From Ceraceosorus guamensis (lineage: Eukaryota; Basidiomycota; Exobasidiomycetes; Ceraceosorales; Ceraceosoraceae): a stretch of DNA of 64,000 bases. Numbering within the stretch: position 1 is the first letter of the stretch; every line of letters begins with the position of its first letter. This document shows positions 1 to 10,429 of the stretch, in pieces. Position numbers and translations under genes: made by a program. The notes under the pieces were generated by a model, which saw only the letters and a program-made list of their open reading frames with translations, was not told the origin of the DNA and made no database searches. The DNA is taken from contig NW_020290034.1 of NCBI RefSeq assembly GCF_003144195.1, positions 62,001 to 126,000 on the forward strand, given 5' to 3'.

Positions 1-902
1 AGTGCGTGTCCGCCGAATATTGGACGGAATGAGTGCTGACCGTGCGAGATCTTCGTACAGTTGCATTACAGGTTCAAGCTCAAATTCTAACCGCACTTTC
101 CCTAAGTGTGTTGGTAGTCGAGACTAGCGCAGATAACAGGCTGCCCACCGCTCATCGCCCGGCTCCCCCATTCTTTGCAGTTACCTGGGCGCAAATCATG
201 TACTTTGAACACGTGAGGCAGTATGTTCTTCTGCGCTTGCAAAGGCCTTCCCCCGAACTGACATATAGATGATGCCGGAACTCACAGCAATGGAGCAAGC
301 TCCGCACATGTCTCATCACCTCCAGTCTTGCATTCGCCTTTGCCGGAGTCGAAGCAGCGCTCATTGCAGGATTGAGGGTCAGTCCCGATCACCCGGATGC
401 AATGCCTCACTCTCACACAAACTTCATTCGCCTTCCGCCTGACAGTATGGCCTGACGCAGGGACCTCCTCGCTGGTTCCTCACCTTTATGGCCATCCTCG
501 CAGCAGTAGGTCTGGCACTCGGCGTCCTGCGAGAATATGTGGACATTCTCCGCACGCAGTCGACCCAAGATCTCAGTCTCATCTTCGTCTACCTAGATGC
601 GGGGGGAGATTTGACGAGCTTGATCAGCGGTGCGTTGGCACGTCGAGAGCATGCGCAGTGTACAAGGCGGCTCATCTCCGCTTGACCGCACAGTTGCGCT
701 AGCATCGCCCTTGTCCATCGAGTCCATTGTGATTTACGCATCGGAGCTTTTGCTGTGGATAGGCATCATGATCTTGGCAGTGTGGTTCGGGCCTATGAAG
801 AGGTGGAGACATCGGAAGGCAACAAAGTCTCACAGCGTGAATATCGGCATCGAACAGCATGTAGAAGATGCAGAGACCACACAAGCAGCAGAATTGACAT
901 GA
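1..902 (+). CDS. PQ-loop repeat membrane protein, 5' end outside window
   Basis: This is the C-terminal part of a seven-helix PQ-loop (SLC66-like) membrane protein; relatives are lysosomal/vacuolar or ER transporters of small solutes, but the substrate here is unknown. Visible coding exons are base 1, 61-105, 181-212, 288-377, 461-629 and 694-902, each bounded by GT...AG and keeping phase. Joined across introns they give the family pattern IALQVQAQI, then LITWAQIMYF, then LREYVDIL followed by GGDLTSLISV and VIYASELLLW, which match the second PQ-loop repeat and the following two helices of fungal members. The classical Pro-Gln of the first visible loop reads Ala-Gln. The tail after the last helix is short, charged and probably cytosolic. 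The intron at 2-60 starts at the second base of the window, so the gene continues upstream. Confidence 0.8.
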
Positions 903-1947
903 ATGAGTGCTGGCCCTATATTCTTGATTACGAGTCGCCGATTATACCGCGGCGACTATGACCATGGCAGAAGTGAACCATTTGCTGCGCCCAGTGATTG
1001 ATGCGGTCCCGGCCGCTAGGAAATTTGAAACCATGATACATGAGTCACAGCTATTATATAGTGCCAGGCATTTCATCAGCCATCAATGCAGAGCGGCAGT
1101 CCGATCCGCACTCGATTTGGGCGCATGCACCAATCATGCCATCAATCCCCCGACCCTGCCGTTCGCTGTATATGAGTCAAGATTGTCTTTGGGGCTGCTT
1201 CTCGTCTAACCACACAATCACACAATCCCTTACGCCCAGCTTGTATGGAAGGGATTCGGCATTCGCAGTCCATGAGTAGGCCAATCCGAGGCTCTGCTGC
1301 GTGCGCCAACGAATGCCATGATTGTCATCGCATCAGTAGAGTCTGTTGAGTATTGCGATCACGCCCCAACTCTTCGAAGCAGATGAACAGAAGTGCACAG
1401 TAGAAGAAGCTTGTGCCTGTGCCACGTCTCAAAGCAACGCGCCCAGTGAATGGCCCGGCCGCTGCGCTACTGTCACTTGTTGGCAAGCTAGCGTTAGTGT
1501 TGGTGAGGTAAGGCTTGCCCGGCTAGAAGTAGCGTCATGCGGGCTGTCGCGCCGAGCAAGCATGGTATGAGCTCAAAAGATACGTGTATAGCGCTGTTCC
1601 CACGATTGTGCTCTCTTGTCACAAGCATTGCAATTGCTGGGTACGATGCGGAGACAGTCTTCCAAGAGGGGTGAGACCTCAAATAAGCATGATGTTACAT
1701 GAAGAGGAACTGTAAAGGACGGCGAGGTTCTGGTTTTGAAGCAGCAAGCGAACGCGGCATGATGGAAAGGATTGAAGGTGTATTGTGGACGTGAAACGGT
1801 AAATGGGCATAGGGACACCTTCGGAATGAAGCGCAAGATTCAGATGAGCTTGCGCGAGGAGGCTGAGCCTGCTAAGGTGTTCCATTGAGAGATTCAAGGA
1901 GCAGCGCAGCGCGAGGTGAGGGCATTTGCTTCAGATTGAGGAGCGTG
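903..1947. other. intergenic, no gene seen
   Basis: This stretch separates the 3' ends of the PQ-loop gene and the CON7-like gene, which converge. Open frames here are short, lack family resemblance and have no convincing splice partners. It probably holds the two 3' untranslated regions. Confidence 0.6.
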
Positions 1948-3748
1948 CTAGATGCTGCCACGGTGTGCCATGAGGTAGGCACCCAAGCCACCTTGGGGTC
2001 CAGGACCGACAGGATGGCCATGTTGATGCTGCTGTTGGTGGTGCACTGCTGTCCCAGCGCTGCTGTAGGGTCTTCCGCTCGGATCTAAAGGGGCAGATTG
2101 AGCCGCATAAGGTGCACCGCTCACAGCTCCGTTCGAAGGCGGGCTCATGAAAGCACTGCCGGCGTGAGGTGCGCTGTAGCGCGGCTGGTGGCCACTGATG
2201 CTGCCCATGGAAGAGCCGCTTGGTGCACCTTGGTAGGTCAAGCCGCTTCCCGACGGGTAGACATGCTGCATAGATCCTGGAGCGCCGGAAAATCCAGCAG
2301 AAGGGACTCCTCCGCGCAGTAGATCGTCGCCGTGAGTCGGAACTGCGGCTTGACGACGTGACTCTTCCTCACGCTTCCCTTTTCTCCACGCTTTGCGCAT
2401 CTCTTTGAACTCTGCGGGCGGGAAAAGATGATGTCGGGATCAAACTTTTGAGATGGCCTCCTTCCTCAACCTGTGACTAGGTACTCACCTCCTGGAGTGC
2501 GCTTGGCGCCGTGCTTTTGCATCGCGACATGAGCGTTGAGATGATTTAAGGTTCCGTAGCTCTTGGCACACCCGGGGAAGCTGCAATTGTAAAGACGCTC
2601 AATCTCATCATATCTCCTACGGGGGCGCTTCTTGTGATTGCTGCCATGGCCACCTGGACCTCCCGCGCTCTCATCGCCGCCAACCATGTACGAAAAGATT
2701 TTCCCGCCGCCGCTCGTGGGCGAGCCTTCGTTCATGGATGAGACGGAGCTGATGGACGCGCGCGGACCGCGGTTGTAGTTGGCTGGAGCCGGAGGTAGAG
2801 GAAATCAGCATGCGTTATCGATGCACCTGCGCTGCAAAGGTAGAGTGACTTACAAGGGATCGCCCCAGTCCAACCCTGTGGTCCCAGGCCGAAAGGTCCG
2901 CCAAACATGCCGTCGGCGGTATGAGGGCGGGCAGATCCGCTCGCGTTGCCCCACGCGGCCATATCACCCGCGTGCGGCGGTGCGCCCATACTAGAAAAGC
3001 TTGCGGATCCGCTGACTGGAGCAGTGGCAGTGGGAGCGGGGTGCGAGTAGTGGTGAGACATGACGGGGCCCGAGATGGATGCCCGGTGGAGCATGTGAGC
3101 AGGAGGCTGTTGATAATAGCCGTGAGTAGATCCGCCATGTGAGGATCCAGGAGGCGGAGGGGTCATCACCCCGGCACTCGAGGCAGGGCCAGATTGATAT
3201 TGGCTCGAGGTGTGATGAACAGCTGAGCCGTGGCCATTGCTATAGTCATGGGAGGCACTGATCGTAGCCGCGCTGCCATCGCTGGGATTCATGATGTGCG
3301 AATCAAATGAAGTAGGCTCAGCATCATAGCTGCCACCTGCATGACTTCCATTGCCATGGTAGCGAGCGGTTCCGTCGTGTGCACTGCCGTCGAGCGCTTG
3401 TGCTAAAGGAGGCAGATGTTGACCTCGAGATCCATCGTACGAAGTAGAGCCGTAGTAGCCAGCGTGTGAGTTCTCATCGTCTGGCGAGGTGTGTCCGCGC
3501 TGAGCCACACTAGCGTCGGAAAAGGAGTGGCCTGGCAGATGGCTGGCGCCATTGCTGCTGTATTCACCCGGAGGAGCTCCATATCCGGGAGCGTTATGCG
3601 AGTAGTCCGCTCCGCCGAGGTTGGGGTCGAGCTGGTCATGATCGTAAGGTGCATACCCCGCTGACGCTGGGGGCAGAGGTTCGGCGAAGCCAGAATCCGC
3701 TCCTCCCTCGACCTTGCCCATAGGTCTGCGACGAGTGATGCGTGACAT
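1948..3748 (-). CDS. CON7: CON7-like C2H2 zinc-finger transcription factor
   Basis: Predicted nuclear DNA-binding regulator of about 550 residues. Exons are 2854-3748, 2489-2782 and 1948-2411, with phase-consistent introns of 71 and 77 bases. The single zinc finger (about residues 363-392) reads YNCSFPGCAKSYGTLNHLNA and continues with HVAMQKHG; it is preceded by a basic block RRRYDEIERL and followed, across the second intron, by EFKEMRKAWRKGKREEE. That order of basic block, finger and charged helix is the signature of CON7, which in Magnaporthe controls conidium shape and infection-related growth. Both flanks are long and rich in Ser, Gly, His and Pro. The start at 3748 (MSRITRRRP) is chosen because upstream in-frame sequence looks like untranslated leader. 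The role in this fungus is inferred from family only. Confidence 0.85.
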
Positions 3749-4877
3749 GTCGATGAGCTCGACGCGAAATGAACAGTGATTGTTGTGTGGCTGGTGAAGA
3801 TGACAGCTGCTATGCTGTCTGGTGAGGTATCCGAAGACGCCACGGTCTATCGAGCCGTTGACGCGAAGATGATCCGCTCTGCGCACGCGTCGCGAGAGCG
3901 CTAAGTTAGCGGCAAATGACCTGATTAGATGGGCGGCGCTGCTTCTCACGCAGGCGATTCCGCTAAGGATGCCGTCGCGAGAGTCTTGAGTTTGCCTGGT
4001 GCTCGTGCGCTTTAAGGAGGCTTGCGTCGAGGGAGATCACCGTGAACGCGAGTGAATGATGCTCGTGTATGCTAGATGCTTGTGTGGTGTGCGCACCGTG
4101 GTGATAGGGTTGGATGTAGAGTCTGACGAGATGGGACGATGAAGTGGGCTGAGTGAGGTGTGCCAGTCCAGGCTCTACTTCGCGGTGGATGCGGTCGATT
4201 CCGGACAAGCTAGGGCGTCAGTCACACTACTCACACAAGGCACGCTAAATCGACGAGCAAGACGCAGCAGCACGCAGACCGCGCTAATTCCAACTCGCCG
4301 CTAGCCCACAGCGTGGCAGGAAGAACGCAGGCAGATCATCTGCGTTGCTTAGCGCGTCTGGTGAGGTGAGGTGATGGGTCGGGCCAGCAGCAGCAGCACG
4401 CAGTTACGCAGTGCCCAGGTCTTGAAAGATACCGAACAACGACTGCGGGACGCGAGCATGTGTGTGTCGCGAGGTGAGGCGCGATGCAGATGAGCCCCTC
4501 ATGCAGCACCCATGACTCGCTTCCATGTACATTTGCAGAGCCGTCGAAGATCTGCAGCTCTGGTCCTGCACTCGCCCTGCTGTGACTCGCACAACTACAG
4601 TACTCTTGACTCTGTGATTGCTGCAGGCTTTTGTCCCGGCCAAGGCATCCAGTCAGTTTTACGAACGGCAGCGCAAGACTGACAACATGCAAGCGGGCGG
4701 ACAGAGTGCAGGCAGATGAAGGTGCATCGCAGCACGTTCATGGCTCAGCTTGCATGCTCCAGGTTTATAGAGCTCGTGGGGGCATCAGACCTGTTCTGAC
4801 GCTCTTGACTTCAAACCTTGTCAACTTGTGCCTGTCGAATGCTGCCACAGTGCAGCGGCAACTTGGCCGGGGCATAT

Positions 4878-4908
<31 letters not shown>

Positions 4909-6011
4909 ACGAGCAGTCATGAGCATTCACGATTTGGCCCTTCACATTTCGCAGCGCTCCTTTCCTCCGACGCATTGTGGGCAGCCACGGCGAGAGGACA
5001 GTCAGGGTCACAGTGCAGTGTGAACGGCTCTCGTACGTGCTGAAGTTGTGAGTCAGTCATGCATCTGTGCGGGACGCGGGAGGCGGAAGCAGATTATTCT
5101 GCGTGCTTGTCCAGAACGGACGCGCCCGGCCTGAGTGCGTGCAGGCTGGGGTTCACGCGGGAGAGAGAGCCTCGTAGCTGTGCCGCGAACACCACGCACG
5201 ACCTCGCGCGACCTTCTGTCTCAGCGCCTGGCCAAGCCATGTGTCTCATCGCGTCTGCATTTCCATACAGCTGGCGCGTTGCAATCGTTCGCAATTAGTG
5301 ATTTCACGCTCGTCGGGAGCTGAAATCAGAGAGTTCACATCAATTTCATGCAGCCCTTTGTCTTGTAGGTGAAGATAGCAGAATCAAATACATGCAATCG
5401 AAAATCACAAACGCAACATCATGGTCGGGTTATCGAAACGTGTACATGGCTCGTCTCTTTCACCGCTACGACTCGCATCTCGTAACTCTGACTGCCGTGC
5501 CGTTGGCGCCAACGACGTCAGCTTCACGACTTTGAATGAGCGTCGGCATGACACACGGGGATCGTTGCGTCAAGTCATGCCACTTGTATGCGCAGAGCGT
5601 GCATGGCTTGGCGAACAACGACGAATCTAGGCGAGCGATGCTGAAAGCGGAGATCAAGGCGCAGCCTTCTCCGATGTCTCTTTGTCAACAACACCTTGCG
5701 TGCTCTTCCGGTGTGACTCGCGACTTACATCGCCGCAGCATACCTTCAACCCAGGGGTGTGATCTGAAGCGCTCTTGGAGCTAACACGCGCATGAGACTT
5801 TCTCACGTCACGAAAGAAGACGCAATCACGAGATCAAAAGTATTATGGTGAGCGTAGACAAATACATGCAGCAAAAGATCCAGATGTATCCGTCGGCGAG
5901 AAGCATGGTATCCTAGCTTCAGCGAGGAGTCATGCAGTCGAGCTGGAGTGTGGCACAGGTGCTGCAAAGTAGAAGAGCAGCATACCGACCGGTGACCAGT
6001 CATCCTTCGCA
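3749..6011. other. intergenic, long leader of CON7-like gene plus gene-free DNA
   Basis: No gene is seen. The part nearest 3749 is likely the promoter and leader of the CON7-like gene. A 29-base C homopolymer lies at 4878-4906 and creates spurious proline-rich open frames. A copy of the GAGTCTTGAGT word lies at 3981-3991 and an ATTCACGATT word at 4925-4934. Confidence 0.55.
4878..4906 (+). repeat. 29-base poly-C tract
   Basis: An uninterrupted run of 29 C residues. On the minus strand this is a G run able to form a quadruplex, on the plus strand an i-motif. It could also be length-variable or an assembly-sensitive site. Confidence 0.95.
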
Positions 6012-8334
6012 TCAGATTCGGTACTTGGGCCCGATACCCCTGAACGCGAGGCTACCGAGGAATGCCTGAGGCTCATCGCGCTGGTTGTCTGGCTGCACCG
6101 TCGTTGTGAGCTCGTCGAGCGTCAATACCTTTCTATCTTGACCATAGACGGGCCAGGCGAGCTGTCCGTTGTTGAAATTAGGGTTCAAGGTAGAAACGAA
6201 AGCGATGAATCTAGACTGAAACTCTTCGGTGAGTCGAGTGTTGACAAATCCATACGTGTAGAGTAGCTCCGAGGCATGGAAGGATCCGATCAGGAAAACA
6301 TACTGTGAAAAGTTTTTGGAAGACGATCAGTTTGCCACGATCCACAGCCCCCTTGTGCAATACGTCTTCCCACACGTACCTTGAAACCTCTGAAGTTATA
6401 TGAGAACGTGTTGCGCGGCTGATACTTCTGTACTTCCTTTAGGAGACGCTTGCGAGGGGCTTGAAACGTAGCGTCTGTCATGTCGTTGTGTAGAGGCGCA
6501 AAGCTCCCAACGTGAGCGGCGAAACGGCTCTACTGTTTGTTGCCGCGTTGCAAGACTCACCACCAAAGATGCTAGCAACGCGTTTGTTCTGCGAACTCAG
6601 AGCACCGTACAGCCCTGTGCCATACGGACTGCCGTCAGCAGGATTATTTGGGTAATATTTGGCAAGTTGCTGGTAATCCGCCTCGGAAACATCGGTGTAG
6701 AGGACCTAGAATGAGCGTGTTCGAAGGAGGATCAGCATATGTCGCACGTGCTTCGGCAAGCGGACCAGACTTACTTCTTGAACCCAACGCTTGAATCCCG
6801 CGTCGTCCGTCGTGTTTGGGGTGACCGCAGGCGTGGTCAGGATGGTACCCTCATCCTCATTGTCCCCATTGATTATCGCGACATCTTGATTGAACTTTCC
6901 TTGTGCGACGAGATTGTCGGGAGTGTCTTGAGCGTAACAGAAATCGTCAACATCGCTTCCGCACGGCGCACCTATCTGATCTGCCCCGCAGCCTCACCAG
7001 GAATAAAATCTCCGTCGACAGTCGGTGGCCATGCTAGGGTCACGCCGGACCAGGTCCCCAATCCGGGGACTTGATTCATTGCATTATCTAGCGCGTCTGC
7101 GCTGAGGGCCTGCAAGCAAGCAAGCCGTCCTGCGGGAGCGCTGTTGCATCCCGCGGCGCCCGATAGTACTGCGATGGGCCGAGTAACATCCTCTGTCTTG
7201 GCGAGACCGTAGGGGCTTCCGCTATTTCAAGACGACGCGTTTCGTTGACGTCAGCATCCGCGCTCAGACAAGGCTGCCTCATGATTTCACTCGCCTCTCC
7301 ATGATGGCAGCGCGATACAGCCCCTTCGAGCTTGTCTGGCCGCGCGACACGAGATGCAGTCCAGCCGAGATGGCGCCGGCTGACTCGCCCCAGATGGTCA
7401 CCTTTGACGGATCTCCACCGAAGGCCGCAATGTTGTCGTGAACCCATTCCATCGCAAGGCGCTGATCGCGCAATCCCATGTTGCCCGAACCTGCTGACTT
7501 GATCTCTGGCCCGCCAAGAAAGCCGTAAGCTGCGACACGGTAGTTGATCGAAACGTAGATCAATGGTTGTTTCTGGCTGACAGAGCGCTGAATGAGGCTT
7601 GTTGGTTCGTAGATGTCAAGCGACCCAAACTGAAAGCCACCGCCGTACATCCAGAAAAGTACTGGCAGCTTTGCGTCTCGCTTAGTGCCCGCTGGACGGT
7701 GCACGTTCAGAAATAAGCAGTCCTGGATGTCGCGCGAGGAGGGTGTCGCGGTCAGCAAGCATCATACAATTTGGAGCTTGGCAGCGCACTGACTTCGCTT
7801 CCTCTCTGTCCACCGTTGGTTGGTGCATTGAGACGTGCGAATGCTTGGGCGAAGGCGCTGTCGTTCTGCGAGTTGAAGAATTTATTAATGGCATCGGTGT
7901 ATGGATTTGCGGGTGCTACGTAAAGCGTGACGGAATGCCAGATAAGTGCTAGACTTTGTCATGACAGTTTGCGGGGCGCTCTCACGTTGTATTAGCGGCA
8001 TCTGGCGACAAGAGGGTGGATTTTGCGTCGCTTGGAGCACTCCGGTGGGTGCATCAGCCTTCACGGGTGGCATGAAGCGAAGCTTTCCCACAGGGGCTTT
8101 GCCATATCGCAAAGCTCTGAAAGACTGCAAGAATCGCGAATGTGTTAGTGAAGTCGTTTGGCCAAGAAGCCTGAAGTTGAAGTCGCTTACCTCGATGCCG
8201 TTTGCGGACGAGCCGACCACCGTCGCTTGGCCAAGACTGATGCTGGGCGAATTGCTGTTGGGGCCGAGTGACGCAGACAACGCTGGGCACGCGCTCACAA
8301 CCAGCAACAGACTGAGCGAACGTAGAAGGAGCAT
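6012..8334 (-). CDS. secreted type-B carboxylesterase/lipase
   Basis: Predicted extracellular alpha/beta-hydrolase of 579 residues cleaving carboxylic esters or lipids. Nine exons: 8191-8334, 7986-8124, 7794-7915, 7295-7722, 6998-7221, 6775-6926, 6561-6705, 6380-6474 and 6012-6302. A signal peptide opens the protein (MLLLRSLSLLLVVSACPALS). Family landmarks in order: LRYGKAPVGKLRF, SEDCLFLNVHRP, oxyanion-hole MYGGGFQFG, nucleophile elbow GESAGA (Ser249), acid in NEDEGT (Glu378) and base in GSFHASELLY (His492), so the triad is complete. The intron after the ESG codons at 7294-7222 starts with GC rather than GT. Family usual length is 540-580 residues. A palindromic TATA box lies about 170 bases upstream of the start. 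The substrate cannot be read from sequence. Confidence 0.9.
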
Positions 8335-10429
8335 GTTGAGGCGGAAATAGAGATTTGAGGATGCGAAGGGGGGCAAGTCAACGGTGGCCGGTGCGAGCAA
8401 TGATGCTCTGACGGAACGCCAAAGTCCAGCTCAACGGTTCAGGAATACGGAGGAGAGGGGAGTACGATTTATGGAAAGGGAACAGCAACACCAAGGCTAG
8501 GTAGAGTATATATACTCGCAGACACGGCGTCACACGTTCACAAGTGCGAGACTTCTGACTCAGCTCCACCTCGCCGTATGTATGGGAAGAAGACGGTCGA
8601 GGGGTCCGGGCATCTGGTAGAGGGGTTCAGGGATACAAGACGTCTTTTTCAGGAGCCCGCATGGCGGCACGCGCGGATAAGAGCTGAGGGATGGCGGACC
8701 CTGCCGCGGACAACGTTTTCAGACCTCTCTCATTTAAACCGTGAATGGGGCTTTGAGTCCTTCTCGACTTGCTTGCTTGCCGAGCGCGCTACGTAAGCTC
8801 TAGGTGCCGATCATGAGCCGATACTTTGACACACTTGGCACTGGTTAGGAACAGCCGCATCCACCATTTACGAAGATGAAGTTGGAAGTTGCGAGGAAGT
8901 AGTGCTGCAGATGAAAGTCCATTGCAGCAACAGCGGAGGAGGAGCCTAGCGAAGGAAGGAGTCACAGTGCAATGAGCGTGGAAACGAGGGGCCATGCGGG
9001 CATAGGAACGGTCCAAATCGTGAGACTTGAACGGAAACGCGTGAATGCGAAGAGGAAGCCATGTCATGCAGCTTAATTGCCGCCTGCTTGAAGCGTGTTT
9101 ATGCAGGAAGCCCCCGCACGCGCGACCCGAAGAAGCACAGAACCTACAGTAGGTACTGTGTTTATATGGGACAGGGACAGGTGAGTCAAAAGTCAAATTC
9201 AAGACTCACTCATCAATCACGATGGCGGGCTGCTCCACCATGCAGCAATTCATAATTCGTCTCTGCTGTCTGTCCCGGCTGACAGCAAGCTTTCCGCATG
9301 TGCCGGAGTAGCGCGTGGTCGCGATTCCAGTATTCGTGATTAGAATCATCAATCAAGAATAAGAGCTTCCTCGCAGGCATCGGTATTTCTCTCGGACGAC
9401 AGACAAGATGTGAGCCGCTTTTGCCGAAGGCGGCAGCCATTCAACATTCTGATTCAACATTCACCATCCAGCACTGCCACCATGCGTGATTCGAGATCAC
9501 TCTTTCTCCGTTTGTATGAAGTACACTCACGACTACATACACCTCAGCGAGGCAGGTAGTCGTGACTGCCATGTCAGCCACGAAAGTCTTGGCTTTGTCG
9601 TGCACCTGGAAGTACGATCACTCCGTCGATGATCGACTGGATCCAAATGGGTTTCCCAGTCAAATCGCGCACGCCCTGCTGGCAGTATTCGCAATTCTTG
9701 TCGCGGAGCATGCTGCTGGATTGCTAGGCAGTGCAACAGGTCTGTTGTGATCGCTCCGCGGCCCCTCCCCTCCACACCACAACGTGCCTCCAAGTGACCG
9801 ATGCGACCTGTGTGTATATGTATTTTGCAAGACGAATATGACTATCAAGCCACCTATGCCCTCTTTTAGACGACCTCACAAGCTCGAATCAAGAATTATC
9901 AAAGTCACAGTGATCTCTTGGATTCAACGATCGTGATTTGCTCTGATGAACGAGTCTCGCACATGCATGAAACTCGAGGACTCTTGACTCGCGTCCCTGC
10001 ATTTCGAAGATGGCACGTGACCACTCGACTACGCATGTGCGCCCGCTCGTCCGCTCGAGCCCATGGCATGCCGCGTAATTCACGATTGCGCTTCATCAGA
10101 AGAGGGACGAGAGACGATGAGCGACAGGACCGAGGGTCAAATGACTAATGGAGGGACCATGCAGGTCAGTCACGTTCCTGCACTACCATTAGCGATTCGC
10201 CATTGCAACGCCAGCCACTCACCGCTAGGGACAGTAGGAGAAGGCGCCAGTCAACATTCACGATTGCTCAGTAGTAGCAGCAGCTGCGACCTCATTCGGC
10301 TTGGCTCGGGGCTGACGTGATCGAAAACGGGTTGAGCAGAGCAGGGCAACATCTTGTTGGTCCCACCCACACCTCTGCCAGCACCTGACACCTTGCTGCT
10401 TATCCAGCAAGACCTCGGCATCAGTCACC
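8335..10429. other. intergenic between divergent esterase and ABC transporter genes
   Basis: No gene is supported. It holds both promoters. Dispersed words of the ATTCGTGATT type occur at 9332-9341, 10078-10087 and 10256-10265. A 137-residue open frame on the minus strand at 8789-9202 shows no recognisable features. Confidence 0.55.
8504..8517 (-). promoter_or_regulatory. palindromic TATA box of the carboxylesterase gene
   Basis: GAGTATATATACTC is a perfect 14-base palindrome about 170 bases upstream of the esterase start codon. Its core fits the TATAWAWR consensus on either strand. TATA promoters are typical of regulated, inducible fungal genes, which suits a secreted hydrolase; that last point is inference. 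Confidence 0.55.

Noticed and set aside
4631-5043. Proline-rich frames across the poly-C tract
   Set aside because: The Pro run is the homopolymer itself; nothing else supports coding.
8789-9202. 137-residue open frame on the minus strand
   Set aside because: Composition is like translated intergenic DNA, no motif, no splice context, and a start-stop span of this size is expected in GC-rich DNA.
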